Source of the DNA: Burkholderiales bacterium
Lineage (GTDB): Bacteria > Pseudomonadota > Gammaproteobacteria > Burkholderiales > Burkholderiaceae_D
NCBI GenBank assembly: GCA_016200895.1
Contig: JACQDX010000082.1
Span: 1-64,000, forward strand
Reading direction: 5' to 3'
Length of the DNA stretch: 64,000 nt
The position numbers and the translations under genes were made by a program. The stretch's first letter is position 1. Each line of letters begins with the position of its first letter. The notes beneath the pieces are model-generated. The model searched no databases. It was not told the origin of the DNA and worked only from the letters and a program-made list of their open reading frames with translations. Below, piece after piece: positions 8,558 to 16,656 of the stretch.

Positions 8558-10981
8558 ATGATGTCAGTACAATTCAGCAGCAAGAAACACCCCATGCAAC
8601 TCAAACCCCTGAGCTTTGCCATCAGCCTGGCCATGCTTGGTCTGGCACAGGCAGCGCAGGCACAGCAGGCAACTACCGCAGAAGCTTCTGACGGAAAACT
8701 GAATGAAGTCGTGGTATCGGCCAACAAACGCATAGAAAAACTTGAGCACGTACCGATGGCGATTTCAGTCCTGGGTGATGCCACATTACAGCGTAATAAC
8801 GTCAGGGAAATCGCCGACGTCATCAACCTGTCGCCCGCATTGTCGATTACCTATGGCTCTACCCCTGCCAACAATGGCATCAATATGCGCGGTATAGGTA
8901 CGACATCGATAGGCATAGGTGTAGAAGCCGACGTGGCAGTCATCATCGATGACGTTCCCATGGGCATGCAGGTCAAGGCTTTCCAGGATCTGACTGATAT
9001 CTCACGCATAGAAATCCTGAAAGGCCCGCAAAGCACCTTGTTTGGTAAAAGTGCGATCGCCGGCGCGGTAAACATCGTCACCAAGCCTATCTCCGGCCCA
9101 CTGGCGGGCAGCGCCAGTACTTTATATACCAGTGATGGTGAATGGCGCTTTGGGCTCAGCTACGGTGGTGAGGTGTCAGAGAAATTTGGTTTTCGCGTCA
9201 GTGCCAGTGATAACCGCTACGCTGGCAATGTAAATAACCTGACTGATGGCAGCAAGGTCAACGGCTCTGGCGGCAAGACCTTCATGGCCAAGCTCAGCTG
9301 GCATCCTACCGACAATATTGATGTCGATTTTTCGCCACGCTATAACAGCACCGTCACATCTTGCTGCGTGCTGGCGCTGACCAGTCTGACACCAGCACAA
9401 GGTGGCTTGTTGTCGAATATTGCGCAACTGCCTGCCTCGACTTTATTGAATGGCATACGCATAGGCCCAGACAACGTGGATGTGCGCAATGATGCAATGA
9501 CAGGGCAGACATCCACCAGCCGTGGTGCCGGTTTGAAATTCACTTACTCATTTGCCGATGGCTCTTCGCTGACCTCGATTTCCTCAGTTGACCGATATTA
9601 CGCCAATGACTCGCGCGACCAGGATTTTGTCGATGTACCCACCCTGCTTTACTATCCACTGGCGAATGGCAAGTCTGCCGGTGTCAATTCTGGCTATACC
9701 CAGTACGGTACTTTCGACGTCAAATCGCAAACCCAGGAATTGCGCTATACCTCGAATGACAAGAATGCACTGCGTTATGTGATTGGCTATTGGTATGGCA
9801 AAAATTCCATAGAACGTCATTTCATACGCGGCTATAACGGTATCGCATTAAGCACACCTATCCAGTATTTCACCGATACCTATAACGTCAACAGCGCCGT
9901 GTTTGGCCAGGCGACCTGGGACTTTGCCAAGAATTTCAGCCTGCTCGCAGGCTTGCGCTATAACCGTGAAACCTCAGGTTACCGTTTCTCTGTAGGTGCA
10001 CCGCCACCAGGTGCTTATGTACAGGCAGATTATTTTTCCAGCCTCGACAATACTGAAAATGCCACGACAGGCAAACTCAGCCTGCAACACCAGGTCAACA
10101 ATAACCTGATGGTGTATGCCATGGGTTCTACCGGTTACAAAGGCCTGGCGTATGACTTGACCAGTGGTTTGAATGCGGCCACTGCGGCCCAGCAGCCAGT
10201 CAAATCAGAAACTGCCAAGACCTTTGAAATCGGCCTGAAAGGTAATTTCTTCGACAATCGTCTGACGCTGAATGTCGCCGCCTTCAACAGCAAATTCAGC
10301 GACTACCAGCAAAATTCTGGCGGCTATCTGCCGGGCACCACGACCTATGTCACCCGACTCAACAGCGTTGGTGGTGTGCAGACACGCGGCGTGGAAATGG
10401 ATGTCTCAGCGCTGGTGACCAAGGATTTGATACTCAACGGCAGCATAGCCTATACCGATGCCACCATCACAGAATTTCCGAATGCCCCCTGCTATAACGT
10501 GGCTGGCAGCCCGAACGGTGGTTTCAATGCCGAATGCCAGTTGAAGTCAGTCCAGTATGGCGGCCAAAACGTGCAAGACCTGGCAGGAGCGCGGATGCCA
10601 AATGCACCAAAAATCAAGGCGAATATTGGTGGTCAGTATGACCTGCGCTTCAGCAACCTGCCTTTCGATGCTTTCGTCACTGGCAGCGTGCGCTACCAAA
10701 GTGATGTCATCACCAATTTGAATCAAGACCCTACGCTGGCCGTATCTGCTATCAGTGTGACGAATATCGGTTTTGGTATCAGGGACAAAATGAACAAGTA
10801 CAAACTGAGCTTCTTTGTCAATAACCTGTTTGACCGCCACTACGCCAACACTGGTTTCACTGGTGTAGGTAGCTGGAGTTCAAAAGCACCGAACCCGGTG
10901 TTGACTGTCACCAACACCACCTGGACACCAGCCCGTGATGCCTTCCGCTATTTCGGCGTCAGACTGGACGCTAAATTCTGA
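8558..10981 (+). CDS. TonB-dependent outer-membrane receptor
   Basis: Outer-membrane active transporter of 807 aa. A signal peptide of about 35 residues ends AQAQQA; a TonB-box-like segment (LNEVVVSA) precedes the plug domain, which shows IDDVPMG, RIEILKGPQSTLFGKSAIAGAVNI and NIVTKP. The rest is a 22-strand barrel type chain ending in FRYFGVRLDAKF, with terminal Phe. Two adjacent ATGs exist; GGAG fits the second (8561) better. It follows the heparinase-like gene by 99 bases and is probably co-transcribed, which implies import of an oligouronide. The plug resembles receptors of the broad CirA type found in sphingomonads and Oxalobacteraceae. A hairpin follows the gene at 11016-11045. Confidence 0.92.
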   Translation: MMSVQFSSKKHPMQLKPLSFAISLAMLGLAQAAQAQQATTAEASDGKLNEVVVSANKRIEKLEHVPMAISVLGDATLQRNNVREIADVINLSPALSITYGSTPANNGINMRGIGTTSIGIGVEADVAVIIDDVPMGMQVKAFQDLTDISRIEILKGPQSTLFGKSAIAGAVNIVTKPISGPLAGSASTLYTSDGEWRFGLSYGGEVSEKFGFRVSASDNRYAGNVNNLTDGSKVNGSGGKTFMAKLSWHPTDNIDVDFSPRYNSTVTSCCVLALTSLTPAQGGLLSNIAQLPASTLLNGIRIGPDNVDVRNDAMTGQTSTSRGAGLKFTYSFADGSSLTSISSVDRYYANDSRDQDFVDVPTLLYYPLANGKSAGVNSGYTQYGTFDVKSQTQELRYTSNDKNALRYVIGYWYGKNSIERHFIRGYNGIALSTPIQYFTDTYNVNSAVFGQATWDFAKNFSLLAGLRYNRETSGYRFSVGAPPPGAYVQADYFSSLDNTENATTGKLSLQHQVNNNLMVYAMGSTGYKGLAYDLTSGLNAATAAQQPVKSETAKTFEIGLKGNFFDNRLTLNVAAFNSKFSDYQQNSGGYLPGTTTYVTRLNSVGGVQTRGVEMDVSALVTKDLILNGSIAYTDATITEFPNAPCYNVAGSPNGGFNAECQLKSVQYGGQNVQDLAGARMPNAPKIKANIGGQYDLRFSNLPFDAFVTGSVRYQSDVITNLNQDPTLAVSAISVTNIGFGIRDKMNKYKLSFFVNNLFDRHYANTGFTGVGSWSSKAPNPVLTVTNTTWTPARDAFRYFGVRLDAKF

Positions 10982-11015
10982 ATAAACTCAGCGACTAATC
11001 CAGCGTGATAAGCAG

Positions 11016-11045
11016 CGTGATGAATAGCTAGTGCCGTTCATCACG
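11016..11045 (+). terminator. Hairpin after the TonB receptor gene
   Basis: CGTGATGAA at 11016-11024 pairs perfectly with TTCATCACG at 11037-11045 around a 12-base loop. It stands 35 bases after the receptor stop. The sequence after it (TCCCTAAATTT) is only weakly T-rich, so termination is likely but not certain. Confidence 0.4.
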
Positions 11046-11165
11046 TCCCTAAATTTCATGCGTTTTCCTTCCTTTCAAATTCCGGCAATCCAGCCGGATG
11101 GTTTTCTGCCGTCTGCTTTTTTATAACGAGAAATTAATCCCATCCATACAAGCGAGGAGTACATC

Positions 11166-12185
11166 ATGTTATCTGCAAGACCAAATAGCAAAAAAATGAT
11201 CCTGAAACCAGCTCTGACATTCATTACTGGCGCACTATTAGTAGCAGCACTGCCAGCAATGGCGGCAACGTATAAGGTAACAACAGCCAAGGAATTGCAA
11301 GACGCCATCAGCAAGGTAAAAGCAGGTGATGTGATACAACTGGCGGCAGGCACTTACAAAGACAAGTTCGTCATCAAGAACAAAAGCGGCAAGGCTGACC
11401 AGCCAATACAACTGACGGGCCCTGCCGGATCATCTGCCGCAGTGCTGGTGAATAGCGGTGGCTATGGCCTGTATCTCGATCATGCAAATTACTGGATCAT
11501 CGATGGCATCACCGTCAATAATTCTGGCAAAGGCATCATCCTTGATACCTCCACCAACAACGTACTGCAAAACCTGACGGTGCATGATGTCGATGACGAA
11601 GGCATACACTTTCGCGCCTTCAGCACCGACAATGTATTGAAGAACAGCCACATTTATAACACCGGCAAGAAGCAGGCTGGCTTTGGTGAAGGTGTCTATA
11701 TAGGCTCAGCCAATTCCAACTGGTGCACCTACACTTCATGCAACCCGGACAAGAGTGACCGCAATAAAGTACTGACCAACAGCATAGGCCCTAACGTCAA
11801 TGCCGAAGGCATAGACATCAAGGAAGGTTCATCCGATGGTCTGATACAGGGCAATACTTTTGATGGCAGCGGTATCAGCGGTGAAAACTATGCCGACAGT
11901 GTGATTGATGTGAAAGGCAATAATTATGCGATCACTGGCAATACCGTCAACAACCACCCAACCTCCAGCGATAAAAACCTCCTTGATGGCTTCCAGGTAC
12001 ACCAGGCCTATACTGGATGGGGCAAGAACAATAAATTCAGCAGCAACCGCTTCAACCTCAATACCAAGGGTTATGGCATCAATGTACAGTCAGGCCTGAC
12101 GGGCAATATCGTCTGTGACAATAACTCGGTAACGAATACCAGTTCAGGCGTGGCGAACGTTGCGCTTACTCATTGCACAAACTAA
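11166..12185 (+). CDS. Secreted right-handed parallel beta-helix protein (pectate-lyase-like fold)
   Basis: Exported 339-aa protein. A signal peptide ends ALPAMA near residue 35, and GAGGAG stands six bases before the ATG. The mature chain begins ATYKVTTAKELQDAISKVKAGDVIQLAAGTY, the opening of many parallel beta-helix lyases, followed by regular turns such as NYWIIDGITVNNSGKGIIL and NNVLQNLTVHDVDDEGIHFRA in pieces of about 20 residues. Fungal and bacterial pectate-lyase-like enzymes (PL1, PL3, PL6, PL9) share this fold. Four cysteines occur, two in the WCTYTSC segment. It closes the polyuronide locus, after the TonB receptor. The precise lyase family and substrate are not recognisable. Confidence 0.65.
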   Translation: MLSARPNSKKMILKPALTFITGALLVAALPAMAATYKVTTAKELQDAISKVKAGDVIQLAAGTYKDKFVIKNKSGKADQPIQLTGPAGSSAAVLVNSGGYGLYLDHANYWIIDGITVNNSGKGIILDTSTNNVLQNLTVHDVDDEGIHFRAFSTDNVLKNSHIYNTGKKQAGFGEGVYIGSANSNWCTYTSCNPDKSDRNKVLTNSIGPNVNAEGIDIKEGSSDGLIQGNTFDGSGISGENYADSVIDVKGNNYAITGNTVNNHPTSSDKNLLDGFQVHQAYTGWGKNNKFSSNRFNLNTKGYGINVQSGLTGNIVCDNNSVTNTSSGVANVALTHCTN

Positions 12186-12208
12186 AGCCAGGCCTTGTCC
12201 AGGCTCAA

Positions 12209-12237
12209 ATCAAGGCCTGCTAAAACAAGGCCTTGAT
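12209..12237. terminator. Convergent-gene hairpin
   Basis: ATCAAGGCCT at 12209-12218 pairs with AGGCCTTGAT at 12228-12237 around nine bases. It lies between the beta-helix gene and the convergent AbiEii-like gene and overlaps the last codons of the latter. It may act as a bidirectional terminator, although no long T-run follows. Confidence 0.45.
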
Positions 12238-13377
12238 CTTCTTTATCCAATTTTCCAAGATTGACGTTTTTTCTGGAAGTGACTTAGTTTCGTGAGACGG
12301 TATAGGAGATTGAAAAACCGCCTCCAACTCACTGCCTTTTTTAGCATTATCTGCTCCACCATAAACTGGCTTATCGTTTTGTTCAGGAGCAGGCTCCACT
12401 ATCTCAGGAACAAAGCGGCTCGGTGGCATAAAGAACGTGACGATTTGTGCATTGGACGTTACTGGCGAGCATGCGGCACCCCCCTCGACCAAACCTGTCC
12501 GCGTGAGGATTGCGTGAAATTGCTCAAGGAAATCAGACAAGTCGTGCGGCAACTTACTGGCATCTGTAATTTGATCTGCCCGGTCAAACGCAAGTATGTC
12601 TGCGTAGGAATGATAAGACGGTGTTTGATTATGCCGGAACAGATTCCAGTTCTTTTCTATGGAACCGTTTGGGAAAAACCTGGCAATATCGCCACTCAAA
12701 AAATAGGGCAGTTTCTGCATGTCGACTTTGCCAACCTCGCATTCACGTTCAAGTGCCTGCCGCATCTGAGTGCGAGTTGCCTCATCAAAGTCTGGATGCT
12801 GTAACAAGTGACCCAGGTCAAACAAATCCTTGAAACGTGGCCTGACCAAGGTCTGATGGATCTTCCAAGCAATTTGCAAGGAAAGTGGAACTGTATTTTT
12901 AATCAAAAAAGCGTCGCCCAAAACCGGCCTGTACAGCAAAGGCACAGATCCCTGTGCCAGATCCAGATTCAGAGACACATCCATACTAATTTCATTGTAT
13001 GGCGCATCTCCCAGACTATAAGCCAGGTCAGTATTCACAGTAGGGAAATCTTCTGCCATGGCGTAATCTATCATTCGCCAAAAAGCATTTTCTTTAAAGC
13101 TGCGAAAATGTATTCCATCATCCGCTAAAGTTTCAGTGACTGCCACTGCCCACGGGTCAAGAATAGTGCGCGCGCCCGCGGCATCAACGACTCCCTGCAT
13201 GCATACCCAATCAAGATCAGCAGGGATACGTTGAGCCGGGTCTTGAAAATATTGCCGTGTCAAGAAACTGCCTTTCAGCATGAAAGGTAAATCCAGACTT
13301 GCGGCACGACGTATGAAAGCTTCACCTGCCAGGAAAGCGGGAGAAACATCACATGCTGGTAAATTAGAAGATGACAT
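12220..13377 (-). CDS. AbiEii/AbiGii-like nucleotidyltransferase
   Basis: Predicted nucleotidyltransferase of 385 aa. Residues about 33-56 carry the fold signature: a Gly-Ser pair in FMLKGSFLTRQYF (35-37) followed by DLD (54-56), the metal-binding acidic pair. A conserved helix, LQIAWKIHQTLVRPRFKDLFDL, matches the Lys and KDLxDL region of AbiEii toxins. The C-terminal about 100 residues are proline-rich and end in a basic amphipathic tail (ILENWIKKIKALF), an unusual extension. Family members transfer nucleotides to tRNA or other targets in type IV toxin-antitoxin or abortive-infection systems. No AbiEi antitoxin is adjacent; instead a 216-aa unknown gene ends 21 bases upstream. A toxin role is not shown. 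Confidence 0.72.
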   Translation of the reverse strand: MSSSNLPACDVSPAFLAGEAFIRRAASLDLPFMLKGSFLTRQYFQDPAQRIPADLDWVCMQGVVDAAGARTILDPWAVAVTETLADDGIHFRSFKENAFWRMIDYAMAEDFPTVNTDLAYSLGDAPYNEISMDVSLNLDLAQGSVPLLYRPVLGDAFLIKNTVPLSLQIAWKIHQTLVRPRFKDLFDLGHLLQHPDFDEATRTQMRQALERECEVGKVDMQKLPYFLSGDIARFFPNGSIEKNWNLFRHNQTPSYHSYADILAFDRADQITDASKLPHDLSDFLEQFHAILTRTGLVEGGAACSPVTSNAQIVTFFMPPSRFVPEIVEPAPEQNDKPVYGGADNAKKGSELEAVFQSPIPSHETKSLPEKTSILENWIKKIKALF

Positions 13378-13398
13378 TAAAGAGTTCCTGATTTTCCA

Positions 13399-14049
13399 TT
13401 AAAGAGATTGATTCAGCCAACCGTGATCCAGCGCACAGTTATCATCAAAGATGCAGTATTCGAAACGCTCATGCATAATGGTCCAGACACTGTCCTTCAG
13501 ACTTTTTTGCAAGGCTTCAACCCTGAGCAAGAAAACAGCCTTGCTGCCCAATTCGCGCAAAGTCACGAAACGCGTGCCAGGTTCATTTCTGAGAGAATTC
13601 CTGGACAGATGCACTCCATGAGTTGCGCATACGCGCAGCAAATCGTCAACTCTGGAAAAATTGATTTTTCCGTGCCATTCATAGTAAACATCTGATGACA
13701 TAGCTACGCTTTTTTTATACTCTTCTGCGTATTGCAAAGGTATCTCTATTTTCAGGCGGCTTGTTTTGTAAGCTCGCTGGTTCAATATGCAGCCATAGTC
13801 TTTTACTACCTTCAATACGGCGTCCAGTTGATCCGCCATCAGAAGTTTGCTCAACATCAGTTGCTGAGTATGCATACCCCTTGATAATTCTATCAAGAGT
13901 GGTTTTGCCTTGATCTCCCCGCAAAACTCAATGAACCCGGGAACATCGGCTTCCTGTGCATTTGCTACCGTCAGATGAATCTCAAACGGCAACATGGCAT
14001 GAGGCGCAGCACTCGCAAAAGCTGGCTGCCCGGAGATATTTTTGTGCAT
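13399..14049 (-). CDS. Unknown protein paired with the nucleotidyltransferase
   Basis: Unrecognised 216-aa protein. Its ATG directly follows the TAA of the helicase gene, and it ends 21 bases before the AbiEii-like gene, so it looks translationally linked to both. An internal start at 13995 (MLPFEIHLTV) is also possible. By eye it has two similar halves: FEIHLTV, a helix, LLIELSRG and RLKIEIP in the first; YYEWHGKI, a helix, RFVTLREL and ERFEYCIFDDN in the second. The alternating strand-helix order suggests two ferredoxin-like or related domains. No signal peptide or membrane segment is present. It could be a partner or antagonist of the transferase, but that is inferred from position only. 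Confidence 0.65.
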   Translation of the reverse strand: MHKNISGQPAFASAAPHAMLPFEIHLTVANAQEADVPGFIEFCGEIKAKPLLIELSRGMHTQQLMLSKLLMADQLDAVLKVVKDYGCILNQRAYKTSRLKIEIPLQYAEEYKKSVAMSSDVYYEWHGKINFSRVDDLLRVCATHGVHLSRNSLRNEPGTRFVTLRELGSKAVFLLRVEALQKSLKDSVWTIMHERFEYCIFDDNCALDHGWLNQSL

Positions 14050-15336
14050 TTACTTATTGGTTACTGCCGACTCACGCAACTTGTCTTTCTTGCTTTTGCG
14101 CTTGCCCTTGATGCCGCCAGTTGGCGCATCATTGGCAAGCCGGGCATCGGACTCTTCTTGCGTGATTTCACCTGCAATTGCAGTAGGTTCAAAACCAGCT
14201 ATGGTCTCGCGTGGCACGCGTTTGTCCTGGCGTTTTTCTATCAGGCGGAAATGCATTTCATGCTCAGCCAAAATAAAGCTGATCGCTGTGCCGCTGGCAC
14301 CAGCACGACCAGTGCGGCCTATGCGGTGGATATAGTCATCAGCCGAACGTGGCAAATCATAATTGACGACAGCAGGCAAACCAGCTACGTCGATACCACG
14401 TGCCGCAAGGTCAGTGGCAACCAACGCCTGTATGCGGTTCGCTTTGAAGTCAGTCAGCATATGCTGGCGTGCGCCCTGGCTGGCATCGCCATTAAATGCC
14501 TCGGCCTTGATGCCTGCTTTTTTCAATTTATTGCTGACTGTGTCGCTCGCATATTTGGTGGCGACAAAAACCAGTACGCGTTCCCATTGCAGCTCTTTGA
14601 TCAGGTGCACTAACAGGCGGGTACGCTTGTCGCCATCAACTGCTATCGCCCTTTGCGCGATATCGGGCAGGTTTTCAGTCAGGTCGGCAATCGCTATCCG
14701 CTTTGGTTCATGCAGCAAAGCCAGCGCCAGTTTTTTGACTGCGGGTGAGAAAGTGGCTGAGAAAAACAGGTTCTGACGTTTAGCAGGTAACTGCTCGAGG
14801 ATGCGCTTGATTTCGTCGGCAAAGCCCAGATCCAGCAATCGGTCTGCCTCATCCAGCACCAGTGTTGCCACATCTCCTAAAGACAGGGCATTGTTATCGA
14901 GCAAATCCAGCAAGCGTCCCGGCGTACTGATGACGATATCAGCCCCACCACGCAAATGCATCATTTGCGGATTGATGGAGGCACCACCATAGATCACGGC
15001 GACCTTCAATTTCTTTGGCAAATGTTCTGCCAAAGCCTCGATTGTTTGCCCTACCTGGCCGGATAATTCACGGGTAGGTACCAATATCAGGATTTTGACT
15101 TTACGCTGTTTGCTACTCTCTTTGCTGCCCTCATCCACGTCTTCTTGCATGCGTTGCAACAATGGCAGGGCAAAGGAGGCAGTCTTGCCAGAACCAGTCT
15201 GTGCCAGCGCCATGACGTCCTCACCCGCCAACACAGCCGGGATAGCTTCCACCTGCACGGCAGTCGGTGTCGAATACTGGCGCGCAGTGACAGCTTGCAA
15301 GAGTTCTGGGATCAGGCCTAGAGAATCGAAATTCAT
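14050..15336 (-). CDS. rhlE: DEAD-box RNA helicase, RhlE-like
   Basis: ATP-dependent RNA unwinding in ribosome assembly or mRNA turnover. The protein is 428 aa with all motifs in order: Q motif (YSTPTAVQVEAIP) near residue 20, AQTGSGKT near 43, PTRELSGQ, GGASINPQ, STPGRLLD, DEAD, FFSATF, VFVATK, ARGIDVAGLP and YIHRIGRTGRAG near residue 340. The C-terminal tail is short and basic (KGKRKSKKDK), as in RhlE proteins. Start at MNFDSLGL agrees with the family. It is the first gene of an apparent three-gene run with the 216-aa protein and the AbiEii-like transferase, an unusual arrangement for a housekeeping helicase. Confidence 0.9.
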   Translation of the reverse strand: MNFDSLGLIPELLQAVTARQYSTPTAVQVEAIPAVLAGEDVMALAQTGSGKTASFALPLLQRMQEDVDEGSKESSKQRKVKILILVPTRELSGQVGQTIEALAEHLPKKLKVAVIYGGASINPQMMHLRGGADIVISTPGRLLDLLDNNALSLGDVATLVLDEADRLLDLGFADEIKRILEQLPAKRQNLFFSATFSPAVKKLALALLHEPKRIAIADLTENLPDIAQRAIAVDGDKRTRLLVHLIKELQWERVLVFVATKYASDTVSNKLKKAGIKAEAFNGDASQGARQHMLTDFKANRIQALVATDLAARGIDVAGLPAVVNYDLPRSADDYIHRIGRTGRAGASGTAISFILAEHEMHFRLIEKRQDKRVPRETIAGFEPTAIAGEITQEESDARLANDAPTGGIKGKRKSKKDKLRESAVTNK

Positions 15337-15521
15337 GGATAAATTGAAGAGAGGAAAAAAATTTTATATTGAGCGTTACACTATTGATATTAACGCATCA
15401 GAGCATTCGCAATGTTGAGATTTCAAAATCCCATCAATACGCATTGTAGTGCAAAACTGCCACACATCTGCAGATGTCAATCCCTGCAATGTCTTCGATT
15501 ACTCGTGAAGGAGTCAGCAAT

Positions 15522-16073
15522 TTGGCAACAATTACTTTCATCAAGGCTGATATTGCCCAGCACAAAGAAGTACTCATCGCCATGAATATGGAATATATGG
15601 GCTGGGTGGCGGCGAACATAGCGCAAGATTTTGGTATTACTACTGAAACCTTATTTGGTATGCCACTGGCTGAATATGTACCGGGCGCGCTAGACAAAAT
15701 TTGTGGTGCAGATGCACTGGATGGCATGTTTTATCTGGTCAAGGTGGACGGGCAGTTTGCCGCCATGGGTGGCAGGCGCGGTATACAAACTGACATCGAG
15801 ACTGACATCGAGACTGGCATTGCCGAAATTAAACGACTGTATGTATTACCGGCTTTTCGTGGACTGCATCTGGGTGACGCGCTTTTACAGCACTTGCTCA
15901 ACGATGTCCGCAGCCTGGGCTATCAGCGTGTGCGCCTGGATAGTGCACCATTCATGCATGCGGCTCACCGCTTGTATGAAACTGCTGGTTTCAAGGACTG
16001 CCCGCCATATGCAGGCGCAGAAGTGCCAACTATTTTGCATCCCCGCTGGCGTTTTATGGAATTGGCGCTGTAG
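15522..16073 (+). CDS. GNAT-family N-acetyltransferase
   Basis: Probable acetyl-CoA-dependent N-acetyltransferase. The acetyl-CoA site is in IKRLYVLPAFRGLHLGDALL (R/Q-x-x-G-x-A-like loop), followed by VRLDSAPFMHAAHRLYETAGF, the standard end of the fold. I prefer the TTG at 15522 because AAGGAG stands eight bases upstream; the ATG at 15474 has no such site and would add 16 unconvincing residues. That gives about 183 aa. A 12-base unit (encoding TDIE) is duplicated near 15788-15812, just before the catalytic strand, and may be a recent slippage event. The substrate is unknown. The neighbouring VOC gene is 75 bases downstream. Confidence 0.82.
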   Translation: MATITFIKADIAQHKEVLIAMNMEYMGWVAANIAQDFGITTETLFGMPLAEYVPGALDKICGADALDGMFYLVKVDGQFAAMGGRRGIQTDIETDIETGIAEIKRLYVLPAFRGLHLGDALLQHLLNDVRSLGYQRVRLDSAPFMHAAHRLYETAGFKDCPPYAGAEVPTILHPRWRFMELAL

Positions 16074-16148
16074 CACGGTTTATTTGTGTAAGCTGACAAA
16101 TAGTCTGTCAATTGCGACTGGCGTAAGCTGCAGAAAAAAGGAGATATC

Positions 16149-16568
16149 ATGCAAGTTGAAACTATCCTAGCCTTTGGCGGCCATAGCGAAGCAGCCATTC
16201 AATTCTATACCGAGGCACTGGGGGCGGAAGTGATCGTCATGATGCGCTGGAAAGACAGCCCCGACCCAGCATTACGCGCGGTTTCATCAGATCCGGACAA
16301 GATCATGCATGCCTCTTTTCGCATAGGCAACACCACGCTGATGGCAAGCGACGGCGTCGAAACCCCGAGCCAGCCAGATTTCAAGGGCTTTACGCTGAAT
16401 CTTGAAGTCAGGGATGATGCAGAAGCCAAACAGTTCTTCACGGCACTGAGCAAGGGAGGAAAAGTGCAGATGCCATTGACAACAACTTTTTGGACATCGC
16501 TGTCCGGCATGGTGGTTGACCGCTTTGGCCTGTCCTGGATGGTGAATGTGGCCTCGCCAACAGAATAA
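16149..16568 (+). CDS. VOC-family protein, PhnB-like
   Basis: Small 139-aa protein of the vicinal-oxygen-chelate (glyoxalase/bleomycin-resistance) superfamily, PhnB-like subgroup. The halves show QVETILAFGGHSEAAIQFYTEALGAE in pieces and later SLSGMVVDRFGLSWMVN. AAGGAG precedes the ATG by six bases. Such proteins bind metals or small molecules, but the reaction here is unknown. A second copy at 53867-54289 is about four fifths identical by eye. A strong hairpin follows directly at 16569-16603. Confidence 0.88.
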   Translation: MQVETILAFGGHSEAAIQFYTEALGAEVIVMMRWKDSPDPALRAVSSDPDKIMHASFRIGNTTLMASDGVETPSQPDFKGFTLNLEVRDDAEAKQFFTALSKGGKVQMPLTTTFWTSLSGMVVDRFGLSWMVNVASPTE

Positions 16569-16603
16569 AACCCGCACTATCCTGATGAAGGATAGTGTGG
16601 GTT
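16569..16603. terminator. Bidirectional terminator-like hairpin
   Basis: AACCCGCACTATCCT at 16569-16583 pairs with the complementary arm 16589-16603 with one G-T pair, around a five-base loop. It lies just after the VOC stop and 54 bases from the end of the convergent TonB receptor gene. It is flanked by AATAAAA on the left, a T-run when read from the receptor side, and by TTCTCTC on the right. Confidence 0.65.
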
Positions 16604-16656
16604 CTCTCAACCAATACTTTGCAGGATGTGCTCAGGCAGCCCGCAAGCCATTACGT

